From assembly GCF_000321225.1 (NCBI RefSeq), contig NW_004451657.1, positions 317,980-381,979 of the forward strand: DNA of 64,000 nt, given 5' to 3'. Every line of letters begins with the position of its first letter. Position 1 is the stretch's first letter. Of the stretch, positions 47,555 through 58,434 are shown in pieces. The DNA comes from Odobenus rosmarus divergens (lineage: Eukaryota > Chordata > Mammalia > Carnivora > Odobenidae). The translations under genes were made by a program, and so were the position numbers. The notes below the pieces were generated by a model, which was not told the origin of the DNA, searched no databases, and saw only the letters and a list, made by a program, of their open reading frames with translations.

Positions 47555-47755
47555 GAACCTGGGTCGGACACTTGTTAAGTGTGAGCTTTGAGCAAATTAA
47601 CTTGGGCTCCCTGTGACTCAGTTTCCTCATCTGTACAGGAGGTCATGATAGCACTTACCTCCTGGGTTGTCGTGAGCGTGATATGAGTTAACACAAACAC
47701 ATGTTGAGGTCAGGCGCAGAGCCACACTGTGTAGGATTGTTATTATTGGCCTGCA
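47555..47755 (+). mobile_element. MIR SINE
   Basis: GACTCAGTTTCCTCATCTGT, CACTTACCTCCTGGGTTGTC and ATATGAGTTAACACAAACAC are the MIR core and 3' part. Confidence 0.85.
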
Positions 47756-48216
47756 AATAGCGACATGGGAGCAACCTGGCTGCTTTGTCCACTGCGGCCC
47801 CTCCCAGGCCCAAGCTTGCGTACCAAGTTCTTTCTTCACCAGTCAGCAGGGCCTGGAGTCCATCCTACTGCCCCTGGCTTGCCTAGACAGAGGGGACCGC
47901 CAGGCAGGGCCCCCATTTGACCCCATCCAACTGGGCTTCTGACACCTCGACTGTCACGCTAAGCCCTGGGTGGCACCCCAAGGCTGTTCATCACACAATG
48001 AGGCCCCTGCCTCAGGCCGCAGGGAGGAGGGTCCAGAGCCTCGGGCTGACTCTCCAGTGGGTCAGCCATCCCTCCTCCAGGAGGGCAGACCCCAGGACTC
48101 TATCTCCTCTGCAGTTCCCGAGGCAGTCCCAGAATGACAGGGAACACAGCCACCCGGAGAAGGCAAGGGGTCGAATATAACCCTCGGCAGCCACGGATTT
48201 AAAGTTTTCATAAACC

Positions 48217-48413
48217 TGGGGCGCCTGGGTGGCTCAGCCTTTAGGCGTCTGCCTTCGGCTTGGGTCATTATCCCAGGGTCCTGGGATCTAGCCCCGCATC
48301 GGGCTCCCTGCTCCGTGGGAAGCCTGCTTCTCCCTCTCCCACTCCCCCTGCTTGTGTTCCCTCTCTCTCTATCTCTCTGTCGAATAAATAAATAAAATCT
48401 TTTTTAAAAAAAT
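48217..48413 (+). mobile_element. Can-SINE, young copy near an exon
   Basis: A full element with head GGGGCGCCTGGGTGGCTCAG and tail AATAAATAAATAAAATC, flanked by a perfect 16-base duplication AAAGTTTTCATAAACC at 48201-48216 and 48414-48429. It is antisense to PPP2R2C and lies about 150 bases downstream of the 5' splice site at 48560. Confidence 0.95.
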
Positions 48414-48560
48414 AAAGTTTTCATAAACCAGCTCATCGGGATTCCAAATCTGGGCCTCACTCACTGAAGACGTTGAACAAACGCAGAGCCAAGCCAACCA
48501 CCCCCACCCGGAAGCCCCCCGCCCCAGGAGGTGGCAAGTGCCCGCAGCGGGAAAGGATAC

Positions 48561-48738
48561 TGAAGCTCCTGTCAGTGATAGCCAGGTGCCAGAGGTTGAT
48601 GCGCAGGTCGTCCGCCGACATGTACGTCTCGCAGTCGCTGTTGACGGAGATGGAGTTGATGTGGTAGGTGTGGCCGTTGGCGAAGACCCTCCGTGGGCTC
48701 ACCTCCACCATCAGATCCATGGGCTTCAGCACGGGCAC
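48561..48738 (-). CDS. PPP2R2C: PPP2R2C coding exon (residues 150-208)
   Basis: This 178-base exon encodes [20 protein letters not shown] through [11 protein letters not shown] plus the first base of Asn209. It carries the second PR55 signature, [15 protein letters not shown], at residues 170-184. The second Asp of SADDLRIN (residue 193) aligns with Asp197 of B55-alpha, an acidic groove residue I recall as important for substrate recruitment; it is retained. The acceptor is CTCCACAG followed by GTGCCCGTG. The donor is TTCA followed by GTATCC, whose T and second C at positions +4 and +5 are slightly off the GTRAGT consensus. A young Can-SINE in antisense orientation lies about 150 bases downstream in the adjoining intron. 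Confidence 0.97.
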
Positions 48739-49144
48739 CTGTGGAGGAGGAGGCGGTCTGCAGGATGATGAGGTGTCGGAGGGGGAGTGGAGGGGGGCAG
48801 GTGCCCAAGGCAGGAAATGGCATGCCAGGGCTAAATGATCAAAACCGGAGGCTGGGAATGTGCCAGTGGGCATCCATCCTGCATGTGTTGGAAATAAGCA
48901 GCGCCACGTGGCCAACATCCATCACCTGCCAGCCCTGCAGGAAAGCTTGGCCTCCTGGGATTGGTTCTGAGCCTGCTGTGTGACTTTGAATAAGCGGCCG
49001 AACCCTCTGCACCCCAATTTCCTCACCTCTAAAATGGAATGAGAAGATACCGTGGCAGCACCCACCAACTCTCCACCTTTTGTTCCCTTGTCACGAGGAA
49101 GTGCCTGCTCAGGCAAGAACTACACTTCCCAGCTGCCCCTGCAG

Positions 49145-49450
49145 TCGGGTGTGGCCATGTGACTGGTTCTGACCAATAGGATGTGAACACAGTGACACGG
49201 GGCTCTTGAGAGCCAAGACTGTTGAGAGGCGGGTGTGCCTTCTCTACCCGCTTTCCCCTTCCACGCTGGAAGATGAGGACCCAAGCTTTAGGAGTGAAGG
49301 CCTGTGGGATGGAAGGAGGCTGCGTCCCTGCTGGAGAGTCATGTGTCCACCAGGAACGCCGACCCTGGACCTTTCCATGAGTGAGGAATACATTTCTGTG
49401 TGTTGCGCCCTGCAATGCTGGGGTTATTTGTTACAGTTGCTGGTGTTAGC
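49145..49450 (+). mobile_element. Degraded LTR-type repeat, family uncertain
   Basis: CATGTGACTGGTTCTGACCA and ATAGGATGTGAACACAGTG at the start, and GGTTATTTGTTACAGTTGC near the end, recall an old MaLR/ERV-type LTR. No coding sequence is present. Confidence 0.45.
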
Positions 49451-49989
49451 CTAACTCACACAAACTCCCACCAGGGAGGAGTCCCTGGGACAGCATCAGG
49501 TCCTGAGCCTTTGCTTCTCTCCACACGCTCTGCCTGGAACGTTCACCCCCTTTGAACTCCTAGTTACACTGACTCTGCCTGCAAGGGCCAGAAGCAACAG
49601 CCCCTCAGACACGCAGCCTGCCCCGGGAGTGGGGTCCCAGAGCCTGCTCACCCCCAGCATACTGCACACATCTGTATCAAGGCTCCTAGCATACGCTGTG
49701 CTGTGTATCGGGCACAAGGCCCCACCCCAGGAAACTGTGAGGTCTTTGAAGCTACAGGGATGGACAGACAGACAGACAAGGCTTCCTCAGTCTCTCCCAG
49801 GCCTGGCCCAGACTCGATACTCAGGAAATGGGGACTGGCATGGCCATCCTGTCCTGGGTGGGAAGACTGATGCCAAGGTGACCCCAACGTGTCGAAGTCC
49901 CAGAGTCAGGAAACGCAGAGCCAGGGGTGACTGCCTCATCAGGGCATCTTGGTAGAAAGACAGACCCCTGAAACCCTACTGCCCTGCCA

Positions 49990-50150
49990 CCACTAGGGTT
50001 ACCCTCACTGGGGACCTCACCTCTCTGGGCCTCAGTTTCCTTATCTGTGAAGAGGGATATGCTGGCCCCTGCTCAGGGCTTCCGTGAGGATCCCACGAGT
50101 TCATGCAGGTCAAGTGCACTTAGAATGGCACCCCGCACATGGCGAGTTCT
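49990..50150 (+). mobile_element. MIR SINE
   Basis: CACCTCTCTGGGCCTCAGTT, TCCTTATCTGTGAAGAGGGA and CTTCCGTGAGGATCCCACGA are MIR. Confidence 0.8.
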
Positions 50151-50493
50151 CAGTCTGTGCGAGCGCCCGACTTCCTCCTTAGAAGATGATGGGAGGAGGG
50201 ACAGGCCCCACACAGCCACACGGGTTTCAGCGTGAGCCCAGGGGACCCTGCCGCAGGGGCCATGGGAACTGCGTCCAGGAGAGGCAGCTCAACTGGCCTC
50301 CGGGTGAGGAAGAGCTCGGGGTCCTGGTGTCGGGCTGTGCAAACTTGTCAGCTAACTGCATGGCTCCTGGGCCTGGGGCGGCAGTTACCAGGTAGAGTCG
50401 CAGGAATCCAAGCCCAACTGGGTACAGTGCACGCTGGGGCAGACGGGCTGCTTGCCATCAGGTGGGAGAGAAAGACAATAAACCGATACAGAA

Positions 50494-50496
<3 letters not shown>

Positions 50497-50550
<54 letters not shown>
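50497..50550. repeat. Compound (TG)n(AG)n microsatellite
   Basis: About 14 TG units run directly into about 13 AG units without interruption. On the PPP2R2C sense strand this reads (CT)n(CA)n. Confidence 0.97.
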
Positions 50551-50553
<3 letters not shown>

Positions 50554-51079
50554 CACATAGCAACAGGTGCTATTTGGAAAAATATAAGGTACAGGGCCTC
50601 AATGAGAGGGTTGCAGGGGTGGTGCCAGGTAGGAAGGGTAACCAGGAGGGGACATAGGAGCAGGGCTGACGTGGGCCGTGTGCATCAGACTCGGGTTGAC
50701 GTGGGACCTGAGACTCTCCTTCTCCCAGCGGACCTCCCCTAATTGCACCTCATTCTTAGGCTGGGCCAGGGGCTCCCTGGAGTGGCCACAGTCTGTCACA
50801 GCCCTGGCCACATGACGAGGCTGCTGTCTTGTCCCTGCAGTGGCTGGGAACGGTTAGGGGCACACTGGGTCTCCTCGTGTTCATCTCTGTATGGCTGGTG
50901 CTCAGTTCAGGGCCCCACACAGAAAGGTCCCCAGGGGAATGAGTGAGTGAATAAATGAATGGGTTGTGTCCCTTGAGCTCCTCAGGGACCTCTGAGATGG
51001 AAGGTGATAGCTTTGGTGCTGCAGCTGGGGCGGGTGAGCACTAAATGTTCCTTCTCATGCACAGCACCAGGGGACCCAG

Positions 51080-51215
51080 TGTGAGCATGTGTCAGTGCGT
51101 GTGCATGCGTGTGCATGAGTGTGGGTGTGTGCATGTGCACTCGTGAATATGGGTGTGTGCGTGTGAGTGTGCGTGTGTGTGAGCATGAGTGTGCGTGTAT
51201 GCAACATCAGTGTGC
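51080..51215. repeat. Imperfect TG-rich tract
   Basis: GTGTGCATGCGTGTGCATGA and similar TG/TGCA words repeat imperfectly over about 130 bases, with several ATGC and CATG interruptions. Confidence 0.85.
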
Positions 51216-52484
51216 GTGCCTGCCTGGCTCTGGGACAGTCTTGTGTTGCTGGCTCTGTGCCTGAGCTTCTAGACTCTCGGCCTGAGATGAGAGCGGATGG
51301 TGTGCCAGGGCCTCCGCCCTGCCCATGTCCCCCTGTGTCAGATATTCTAGGTCAGCTCCTAATCTCCCCTTCTCTTTCCTCAAGGCACAGCTGCCCCAGG
51401 GTCCCCTGGACTCTCCCAAGTCACACCTGTTCCTGGAGAAGATCAGAGCATCACTGGCTTAAGCCAAGTCTTGGATCTCAGTCTGCCTCCCCTCCTTCTG
51501 GCAACATCGCTTCCCCACCCGGCAGCCTTGGCCTACACCCAGGGCTCCAGCCACTCACTGCCATCCCCAAACCATATTTCAAAGTTATTAAAAGAACAAA
51601 GGAGAGGAAGAGTGAAAATAAATATGCCCTGAAGGTTTGGGTGTCTCATGAATAAAACATTTCCCCTCCCCCAACACTTCTAGAAGCCACAGTCTAGTCA
51701 AGGTGAGAGGCAGGAAAGCAGACTCCTAAACACTAAGGACAGAACATTGTGGGATACACAAGGCTAGACTGCAGTGAGGGTTTTTATCTGGCTTGTGTAG
51801 AAACGGCTTTACAGAGGAGAAGGCTACTAGGGTTTTAAAGGATGAATAGGAGTTCACCAAATCAACAAGATGGAGTGACTCCCTGTCTGTTTCCTTGGGG
51901 GGAGCTGGGCACTCAGCCGGACCTGCCCACCTCCGAAACCCAGGGATCTAGCATGGGGCCCAGTGCAGAGCAGCTTGTCGGTAAATAACAGCGCCAGCCT
52001 CCAGTGGGAACGGCTCAGATTCGGTAAAGAGCTGCACACGGCTGGGTGGCCTGGGTGACACGGGAGGAGACAAGGAAGAGGCGAGAGGAGGAAGGACCCA
52101 GATGCCCCTGTTCTTTCTCCCTTTCTCCTCCTCCAGGCTTGGCGGATGGTTAAGGGCCGTCTGGGGATGTGAGTGAGATACAGAGCAAAGTCTCAGATGC
52201 TGGGAGGGAAATAAACGGATTCCCACGGGCCACCCCATCAAGAGGTGATAATTGCATCCTTCCCACCAGATGAAAGCCTCATAAACTTCCTGGGGGCTGG
52301 GAGGGAGTATGGGGGGCCACATCACTCCCATTACTCAATGTGGAAGCTAATTGGCCTCCTGGCTTTCTCAGAATTTATTTGCACAATTTGCCCGTCATTT
52401 AGCAGCTGAGATGCTTAAACATTTATTTCCCCATCTCGGGAACAACACTGATTACCGTTTCATATTTACGACGATTTGCTGGAT

Positions 52485-52625
52485 GGGTAGTGAGCACGTA
52501 CGCTAAGCTATTTCAGGGCAAGTGAGTCCTCACCCCCATTTTGCTGGTGAGGAAACGGAGGCACGGGGCAGGGCCCTGACTACAGCCACCTGACAAGTGG
52601 CGAGTGGATCTGGGAGCCATCGGGG
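52485..52625 (-). mobile_element. MIR SINE
   Basis: GAGCACGTACGCTAAGCTAT and CATTTTGCTGGTGAGGAAAC followed by GGAGGCACGG is reverse MIR. It abuts the AT-rich candidate element at 52330-52480. Confidence 0.75.
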
Positions 52626-53230
52626 AACCCGGGGGAGGCACCAACACCCCCACGCCAGGCCTCGCCACTGCCCCCCCACCGCCGGGTGGCACACACACAC
52701 ACATAGTTGTGAGTTGGCCCCCCTCTCCCAGGAGGACAGGCAGTTCATGCAATGTGACCCAGCCTTTCCAAATTGGCTAGAATGTGGAAACTGGGGCTGA
52801 AGGGAGCAGTACCTCTGATGCTCACTCATGGGACTCAGGCCACCTCCTTGGAGCCAGGCCAGGCCCAGGAGCAGGGGACACTAAGACTCAGACCCAATCC
52901 CTCCCCCAGGCTCTTTGTTTCACTGAGGTCTCCCTATGCCCAGAGCAGGGCTGGGCACAGGGCAGGTGCTCAGTAAGTGTGAACAAATAAATCCCAATTA
53001 GCCGTGCACCAGCATCCCCTTCAACAGACACGAGCAGAGCGCCCACTATGTTCCAGGGTTGGTTCTGGAAGGCCAGGGACAGGCATGGTGGCCTTGCTAT
53101 GCTCCCTGCCCTGTTGGAGAAGGGTAGGGACAGACATTCATGGAGTCTTCCAGCAGGACACCAGTGACCATCCCCACGGCTCTCCTGGGAGGCTGGGACC
53201 TCATTCCCACTTCATGGAGGAGACTGGGAT

Positions 53231-53375
53231 GCTGACTCTGGAGCCAGACTTCCTTGGGTTTGGATCCCGGCTCTCATTTCAGCTATAAAATGGGGTTGAT
53301 AATCATGTGCCGCCTTCACAGGACTTCGGTGAGGACTGAGGTACTACAGGCAGAGTGCTTGGAAGACACATGCTG
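53231..53375 (+). mobile_element. MIR SINE
   Basis: CTGACTCTGGAGCCAGACTT, CTTGGGTTTGGATCCCGGCT and TATAAAATGGGGTTGATAAT are MIR, with an internal deletion. Confidence 0.8.
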
Positions 53376-53961
53376 GCCACGGGAAGTGCTTATGCTCACT
53401 CCAGATCAGGAGCTGGTGGAGGCTCGTGGAGGCTGAGAGCCTCGTCCCTGTGGCTGAGGCAGGACTGGAACCCAGATCCTTGGACTCCAGAACTCTCTCT
53501 GCCATGTCTCACAGCCTCTCCCTGAAAGAGTTCTTTTGCCTTTTCACCATGTGGGGATGAGAGTGTGCAAGACCCTGCAGCTTCACCTTCCCGGCCTCTT
53601 TTCCGGCTGAGCCTCTGTCCAGGCAGCGAGAATCACCCGTTCCAGGCCTCTCTCGGACCCTCAGCAAAGGGTTTGGAATCCACAAAGTTCAGCCCACCAG
53701 TTCTCCCGGACACGCATCACCCTGCCTCACCCCCACATCCCTTCTGGGAGAAAGAGGACCGTCTCTGCTTTGCTCACAAGGAGCCCAAGGCCAGAGGCAG
53801 GGAAAAGCTCACGGCCACCCCACAAGGAAGCAGCCCAGCCAGGACCCGAACCCGGCTCTGCCTCAAATCGCAAAGGCCCTTCAAGTCCTAAAGGCTCACC
53901 GTTTCACAAAAGAAGTCTACATGGCTTCCCACTTGCCAGAACCTTCCACGTTCCACCTTAC

Positions 53962-54074
53962 CTGCAGTGACGTCACCGTGGACAGGTCCTTAAGCTTTCC
54001 TTCTTCATCCTTTAGGTTATATCCCTCAGGCCTTTTATCTCGTTCAGTAATCTTCCATAATTTGATAGTTTTAT
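53962..54074 (-). CDS. PPP2R2C: PPP2R2C coding exon (residues 112-149)
   Basis: This 113-base exon completes Asp112 and encodes [20 protein letters not shown] then [17 protein letters not shown]. 'DKTIKLWK' is a classic WD-repeat terminal strand. The charged [17 protein letters not shown] segment begins the hairpin arm that, in the B55-alpha holoenzyme structure, extends from the propeller to contact the A scaffold (family knowledge; the exact limits are not provable here). The acceptor is TTTTGAAAG followed by ATAAAAC, a somewhat purine-rich acceptor with a T-rich tract further upstream. The donor is CTGCAG followed by GTAAGG. This exon is more AT-rich than its neighbours. Confidence 0.97.
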
Positions 54075-54489
54075 CTTTCAAAACAGAGCAAACAAAGGAG
54101 ATGCATGATTAACACCAGCACAGAGCACAGTCCACGAGACAGGGATGTACCACGCTGGGAATTCCTTGACGGTAGCCTGCTCTTGTACACGCGGGTTCCT
54201 GCTCCTTCTATGCACCCACGCCATGCCTGCGGGGTACCTGCCCTCATCTGCTGGCTCCTCACAACTGCTGGGTCAAAAGGGAAGGCACCTGCAAGGGCAG
54301 CTAGCGAACCCTCTGAACCCACTCCCAGAAAGAGTGTACAGATGTAGCGTTCTACTTGTGAAGCCCTGCAGGGGTAGACAAAAAGAGGGTAACCTGCTCG
54401 CTCTTTCTGAGCAGCATCGGGCCTATCGGGGGGCAGCTTCCCAGTGGCCGCACTTCTCTGGCCTCCTGCCACGAACATCAGAAGAGGAA

Positions 54490-55113
54490 CCTCATGGCGT
54501 GATGGTTCATCTTCTATGTCAGTGTGGCAAAGCCAAGCCACCCAGATATTTGGCCAAACATAGGTGCATGTTGCTGTGATGGTATTTTTTTTTTTAATGG
54601 CATTAACACTTACATCCACAGAGTGCTGGGCTGAGGCTCTACTTGTTGTTGCAAAACTCTAATGCTCTTGCTGCCTCAGTCACGGAAGCCCATACAGACA
54701 CAGGAGCCAGAAACTCAGAGTAGTTTGGAAAGCTGAGCCCCCCACATGGAGAGCAGCTGTTCTGAAAAGTCCCACAGCCCTGTGATGGGCTTTATGGGAA
54801 TGAGAAATAAACTGTTGTTAAACCACCAAAAGAAAAAGAAAATCCATAGAGTGAAGCAGACTGCTCTCCATACTGTGGGTGGGCCTCATCTAATCAGTTG
54901 AAGGCCTTAAAAGGACTGACCTCCCCCAGAGGAAGAGAGAATTCTGCCAGCAGGTGGCCTTCAGACTCAAGCTGAAACACTAGCTCTTCCCTGGATCTCC
55001 GGCCTTCCAGGCCGCCCTGCAAATTTTGGATTTTCCAGTCCCCACAATCATGTGAGACAATTTAAAATAAGTCTCTTTCCATATATCTGCTGCATCTACA
55101 TGTGCATCCCTAC

Positions 55114-55146
<33 letters not shown>

Positions 55147-55195
55147 CATCGTATGGGTCCTGCTTCCCCGGAGAACCCTGACTGCTACTGTAGCC
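54490..55195 (+). mobile_element. Old LTR-type repeat in two pieces, family uncertain
   Basis: CCACCCAGATATTTGGCCAA (54538 on) and GTGGGTGGGCCTCATCTAAT with CAGTTGAAGGCCTTAAAAGG (54878 on) belong to a repeat common in mammals. The segment between (about 54615-54835) looks like a separate insertion ending GAAATAAACTGTTGTTAAAC. A (CA)n run at 55116-55144 is embedded, and GGAGAACCCTGACTGCTACT is near the right end. Confidence 0.55.
55116..55144. repeat. (AC)n microsatellite
   Basis: This is an uninterrupted 29-base AC run inside an old LTR-type repeat. On the gene strand it is (GT)n. Confidence 0.97.
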
Positions 55196-56714
55196 AAAAC
55201 AAACAGCCCTGCTCAGGAGAAGGAAGCGGGAGACAACCAGTATCATTAAACCCTTGACGGGTACCCAAGGACATGCCGTTCGGAAAGGGTGCAGCTGGAA
55301 TCTAAACCCAGGGTCAAGAAGCTTTGAGGGTGGGGGTGTAGAGAGCCCCTGAAGCTGACCTTCCCTCCAGAGGGGCAGGAAGAGAATGACACGTCCCTCT
55401 CACATGGTTCAAGGAAAAGCAACATGTGTGTGCTGCCCCTTAGGCACCAGCCCTGTTCTAACCCACTACAGCCTTAAGTCATTTCGTCCCCCAGCGCCCC
55501 CATGAGGCAGGCACAAGCATAGCAACTCAGATGCGGAGGTGGCAGGCCGGGATGTGCACCAGGGGAGGGGCTCCGGTCCTCGGGGAGGCCCTCACTGCCT
55601 CCACTCCCCACTGGCTGAGCATGGCCTGGGTCAGGCACCCTGAGCGGGCTCAGATCCTGCACTTGGCACAGTGAAGGATGAGAAGAGCAGGAGGCCTGGA
55701 GGGCAGGCCTGGGGTCAGGAGGGGTCGGCGGGGGGGCGGGGGGTCAGGACTGACGGCAGGCTCAGTGGAGAAGTCCGCAAAGGCTGTGTTAGGCGACCCC
55801 GAGTGGGGTCTAAGGGATGAGGAAGCTGTTGGCCAGGTGAGGGGCAGACTGGGTGGCCTCCCGGAACAAGGGTTGGTGGCACTGAGTCCGAGCAGTTTTG
55901 AGGATGCCTTAGCAGCCGCACTGAGTCTGGGCTCTGTCGGGGAAGGCAGGTGGTGTCACCGTGTGAGGCTCACACGTGCCTCAGCAGGGCTGGCTGGTCT
56001 CAGGGTGCTGGCTGGGTGTCATCCATGTCACCCTTACACAACCCAGGGATGCTGCATCCACCCCGCTACACAGGTGACCGAACCAAGGCTCAGGGAAGCA
56101 AGGCCACCGCCCCGAGGTCACAGGGCTGAGTGGAGTCCAGGCCTGTCCTCCTACCCCTCAGACACCACTGATGACAGGGGCGAGAGATGCAGGAGGGCGA
56201 GCAAGGGGAAGCCGAGCCTCCAGGCCCGGGAGCCAGGCCCTGAGTGGGGCACAGCGAAGCAGGAGCCTGGCCAGGAGCCCCCTGGGGCCTGGGGGCACAC
56301 ACATCCTCCCTGGGGCAGAATGGTCAAGTGGCCAGCCAGGCTCCTAAACCCACACTCCTCCTGCTGCCTGCCTCACGCTCTAGAGTGACAACCCTACCCA
56401 GGGGTGATCCGGGGTTCCAGGAGAGTTAGGTTTGCCTCCTTCATGGGGATTACCAAGCTCCCTCCACACACCCCCCCCCCAAGGACAGTAATGACAGAGA
56501 TGTCCCTGACCCAGCCATCCGTCATAATGCAAACAAGCCCCGCGTCCCACCATTGGCCAAGGCTGAGCAAGCTATGGGACGGTCACTGGATGGAATGTGC
56601 CCACTCCTCAAAATGCTGTTTTCGAGTTCTCGGGACCCAGAAAAACGCTCAGTGTGAGCGAGCTGGGAAAGAGCATTTGACGGCCGGCAATGCCAGCACA
56701 CGTGGGCCCCTCAC

Positions 56715-56880
56715 CATTGGTGGACAGCAGGGAGTGGGCTGCATTCTGCTGTGGAAGCCACTTGATCTTGTTGATTTTCTCTTCTATCTCCAGACTCTTG
56801 AGGTAATCAAACTCCGGCTCGTGGCTCTGGAAGGTGCTGTAGACGTCATACTCGCCCTGGCTGTGAGGTGCATTTTTACT
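56715..56880 (-). CDS. PPP2R2C: PPP2R2C coding exon (residues 57-111)
   Basis: This 166-base exon encodes [20 protein letters not shown] through HSLLSTN plus the first base of Asp112. It contains the first PR55 family signature, [15 protein letters not shown], at residues 79-93, which is invariant across B55 subunits. [14 protein letters not shown] at its start is a gamma-type stretch; alpha and beta differ here. The acceptor is TTCCTGCAG followed by AGTAAAAATG, and the donor is AATG followed by GTGAGG. The exon starts in phase 0 and ends after base 1 of a codon that is completed (GAT, Asp) by the next exon. The reading frame is open throughout. Confidence 0.97.
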
Positions 56881-57119
56881 CTGCAGGAAAACCCAGACAA
56901 GGGGGCCTGAGCTCCAGCATGGCAGGGGCCAGGGTGAGGGGCGTGCCGACCAAACCCTCCGAGGGCCCGACGCAGCCGGCCAGCCCGTGTCCAGCAGGGC
57001 TGGGGGATCCGGTGCCAGGGTCAAAGGAAACTCTGTATTTTAAATGGCCAATGACTTGGCGTGTGGCTGTGGCCAAGCCCCGTCTCCTCCTCAGTGCAGC
57101 AATCAGATTGGCTCACATT

Positions 57120-57310
57120 ACCTGAGCACCTACTATGTGTAGGGGTGCTGAGCTAAATGCTTCTCACTCCCCGTCCTGTTCTATCTGCACGGCCCCTCTG
57201 TACTGGGCACCACCATGATTCTCCCCATTTTACAGATGAGAAAGTGGAGACTCAGAGGTGAACTGACCACTCCCCCCAAAGGCCATGTGCCCACTAAGTG
57301 CTGTCACTCG
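57120..57310 (-). mobile_element. MIR SINE
   Basis: CCTGAGCACCTACTATGTGT, CTCCCCATTTTACAGATGAG and GACTCAGAGGTGAACTGACC are reverse MIR. Confidence 0.85.
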
Positions 57311-57994
57311 CTCCTCTGAGGGTCTGTCTGACACCAAAGCCAAGGCTCTGGCCCGCTCTTCCAGTCTGAGTGTCCAACTTGGTCCTGACTCATGGAATGT
57401 ACACATCTTGGAGCAGATTTTACACGGAGGCAGAATATTCTGGAATGTCAGATTGGGGCCAGGCCATCGTCCTCCTGACTTTCCTCCATGGGCCCATCCT
57501 GGTTAAAGCAGCAGAGCTCCTAATAACAAGGACCCTCGTGACAGAGTCCTCAAAATAGTGAGGTGCTGAGTCCATCGTGGGTTTCTCAGCAGACAAGTTC
57601 AGTGTATGTGGTAATACGAAGCTTCAACCAGACGTATAACCCGCCTGGGAGCAAATGGAGACAGTCAACCAAGTACAATTTCAAGTTTCCTATTCATTTT
57701 TTCTGGAAGCATCTATTGCTGTATTTCTACACCTGTCCTGCTTCTGGCAAGCTTTCAAGTTCTTCTGTATGTTTGCTTCTATGTCCCTTCAGCTGCCAGG
57801 AGCACTGTCTATGACTAAGGTCACTGGGACCGGAAGAGAGAAAAAAAACGGAGAAAAATTCCAAAGTCAGGAAATGCGCATCTACCCATTTAATTTCTTT
57901 CTCTAAAAAGGAGGCTTGGCTTCGCAATCCCTGGTGGGCTACCCAGGTCCTTCTTGTGAAATCGGCACGATCTGGCCACAGGGCTGTGCTCGGG

Positions 57995-58100
57995 TAACGG
58001 GTTTTCAGCTGTCCGCTTTCTGCTATGTGTCCTTGCTAAGCTAGGCGACACCCTCTGAGCTCCGGGCTCCCCATCCGTGACATGAGGGTGCTAATAACAC
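57995..58100 (+). mobile_element. MIR SINE fragment
   Basis: CTATGTGTCCTTGCTAAGCT and GGTGCTAATAACACCTAATG are MIR remnants. Confidence 0.55.
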
Positions 58101-58224
58101 CTAATGGCCCCGCTGGGGTTGTCGTGAGGGGGGTTACGGGGGGAGGAAGGGAACACAGAGAAGTCAGACCTCGAGGAACACGCGCTCCGGAACGGAGCGG
58201 GGCAGGGACGCATCTGTAACATCG

Positions 58225-58350
58225 CCCTTGCCGCCTTCATCCCCCTCCTCCCCACTCTCCTTCTCAATCCCCCCTCCTCCTCGTCTCTTCCTCACCCCTT
58301 CCCTCTCCCCCGCCCCTCTCCTTTCCCCGTCCTCCACCTCCTTGGGGTTT
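58225..58350. repeat. Pyrimidine-rich (CCT)n-like tract
   Basis: About 125 bases consist almost entirely of C and T (CCTCCTCGTCTCTTCCTC, CCTTCCCTCTCCCC). On the PPP2R2C sense strand it is purine-rich. Confidence 0.9.
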
Positions 58351-58434
58351 GCCATGCCGTCTTCAGCATCTAATCCCTGCACCTGTTCGGTGCGTGGGTG
58401 GCCCCCTCTCTGAGGCAGGGTGGCGTGTACGCGA

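Larger units (their letters stand above)
32810..48560 (-). other. PPP2R2C: Largest intron in the window (15.8 kb)
   Basis: This intron separates the residue 150-208 and 209-263 exons. It contains two young Can-SINEs (34310 and 48217), MLT1 LTRs (37205 and 40145), MIR and L2 copies, and the most promising noncoding signals: a CpG-dense patch with a REST-like site (41870-42080), a repeat-free stretch with a MEF2 motif (42470-42840), an AT-rich island with a near-palindromic homeodomain/POU-like site (36870-37080) and an X-box-like site (39876). No coding exon was recognised. Confidence 0.85.
48739..53961 (-). other. PPP2R2C: Intron between the residue 112-149 and 150-208 exons
   Basis: This 5.2 kb intron holds a degraded LTR-like repeat (49145-49450), MIR fragments, a compound (TG)n(AG)n microsatellite at 50497-50550, an imperfect TG-rich tract at 51080-51215, and a repeat-free AT-rich stretch at 52330-52480 that resembles a conserved noncoding element. 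Confidence 0.85.
54075..56714 (-). other. PPP2R2C: Intron between the residue 57-111 and 112-149 exons
   Basis: This 2.6 kb intron is largely filled by an old LTR-type repeat in two pieces (54490-54610 and 54835-55195) that includes a (CA)n microsatellite at 55116-55144. The rest is GC-rich DNA with no recognisable gene. Confidence 0.85.

Noticed and set aside
53965..53980. TGACGTCA CRE-type octamer
   Set aside because: It lies in coding sequence (VTSL codons) and is explained by protein constraint.
40145..55195. Possible retroviral genes near the MLT1-type LTRs
   Set aside because: All copies are solo or degraded LTRs with no gag, pol or env coding sequence.
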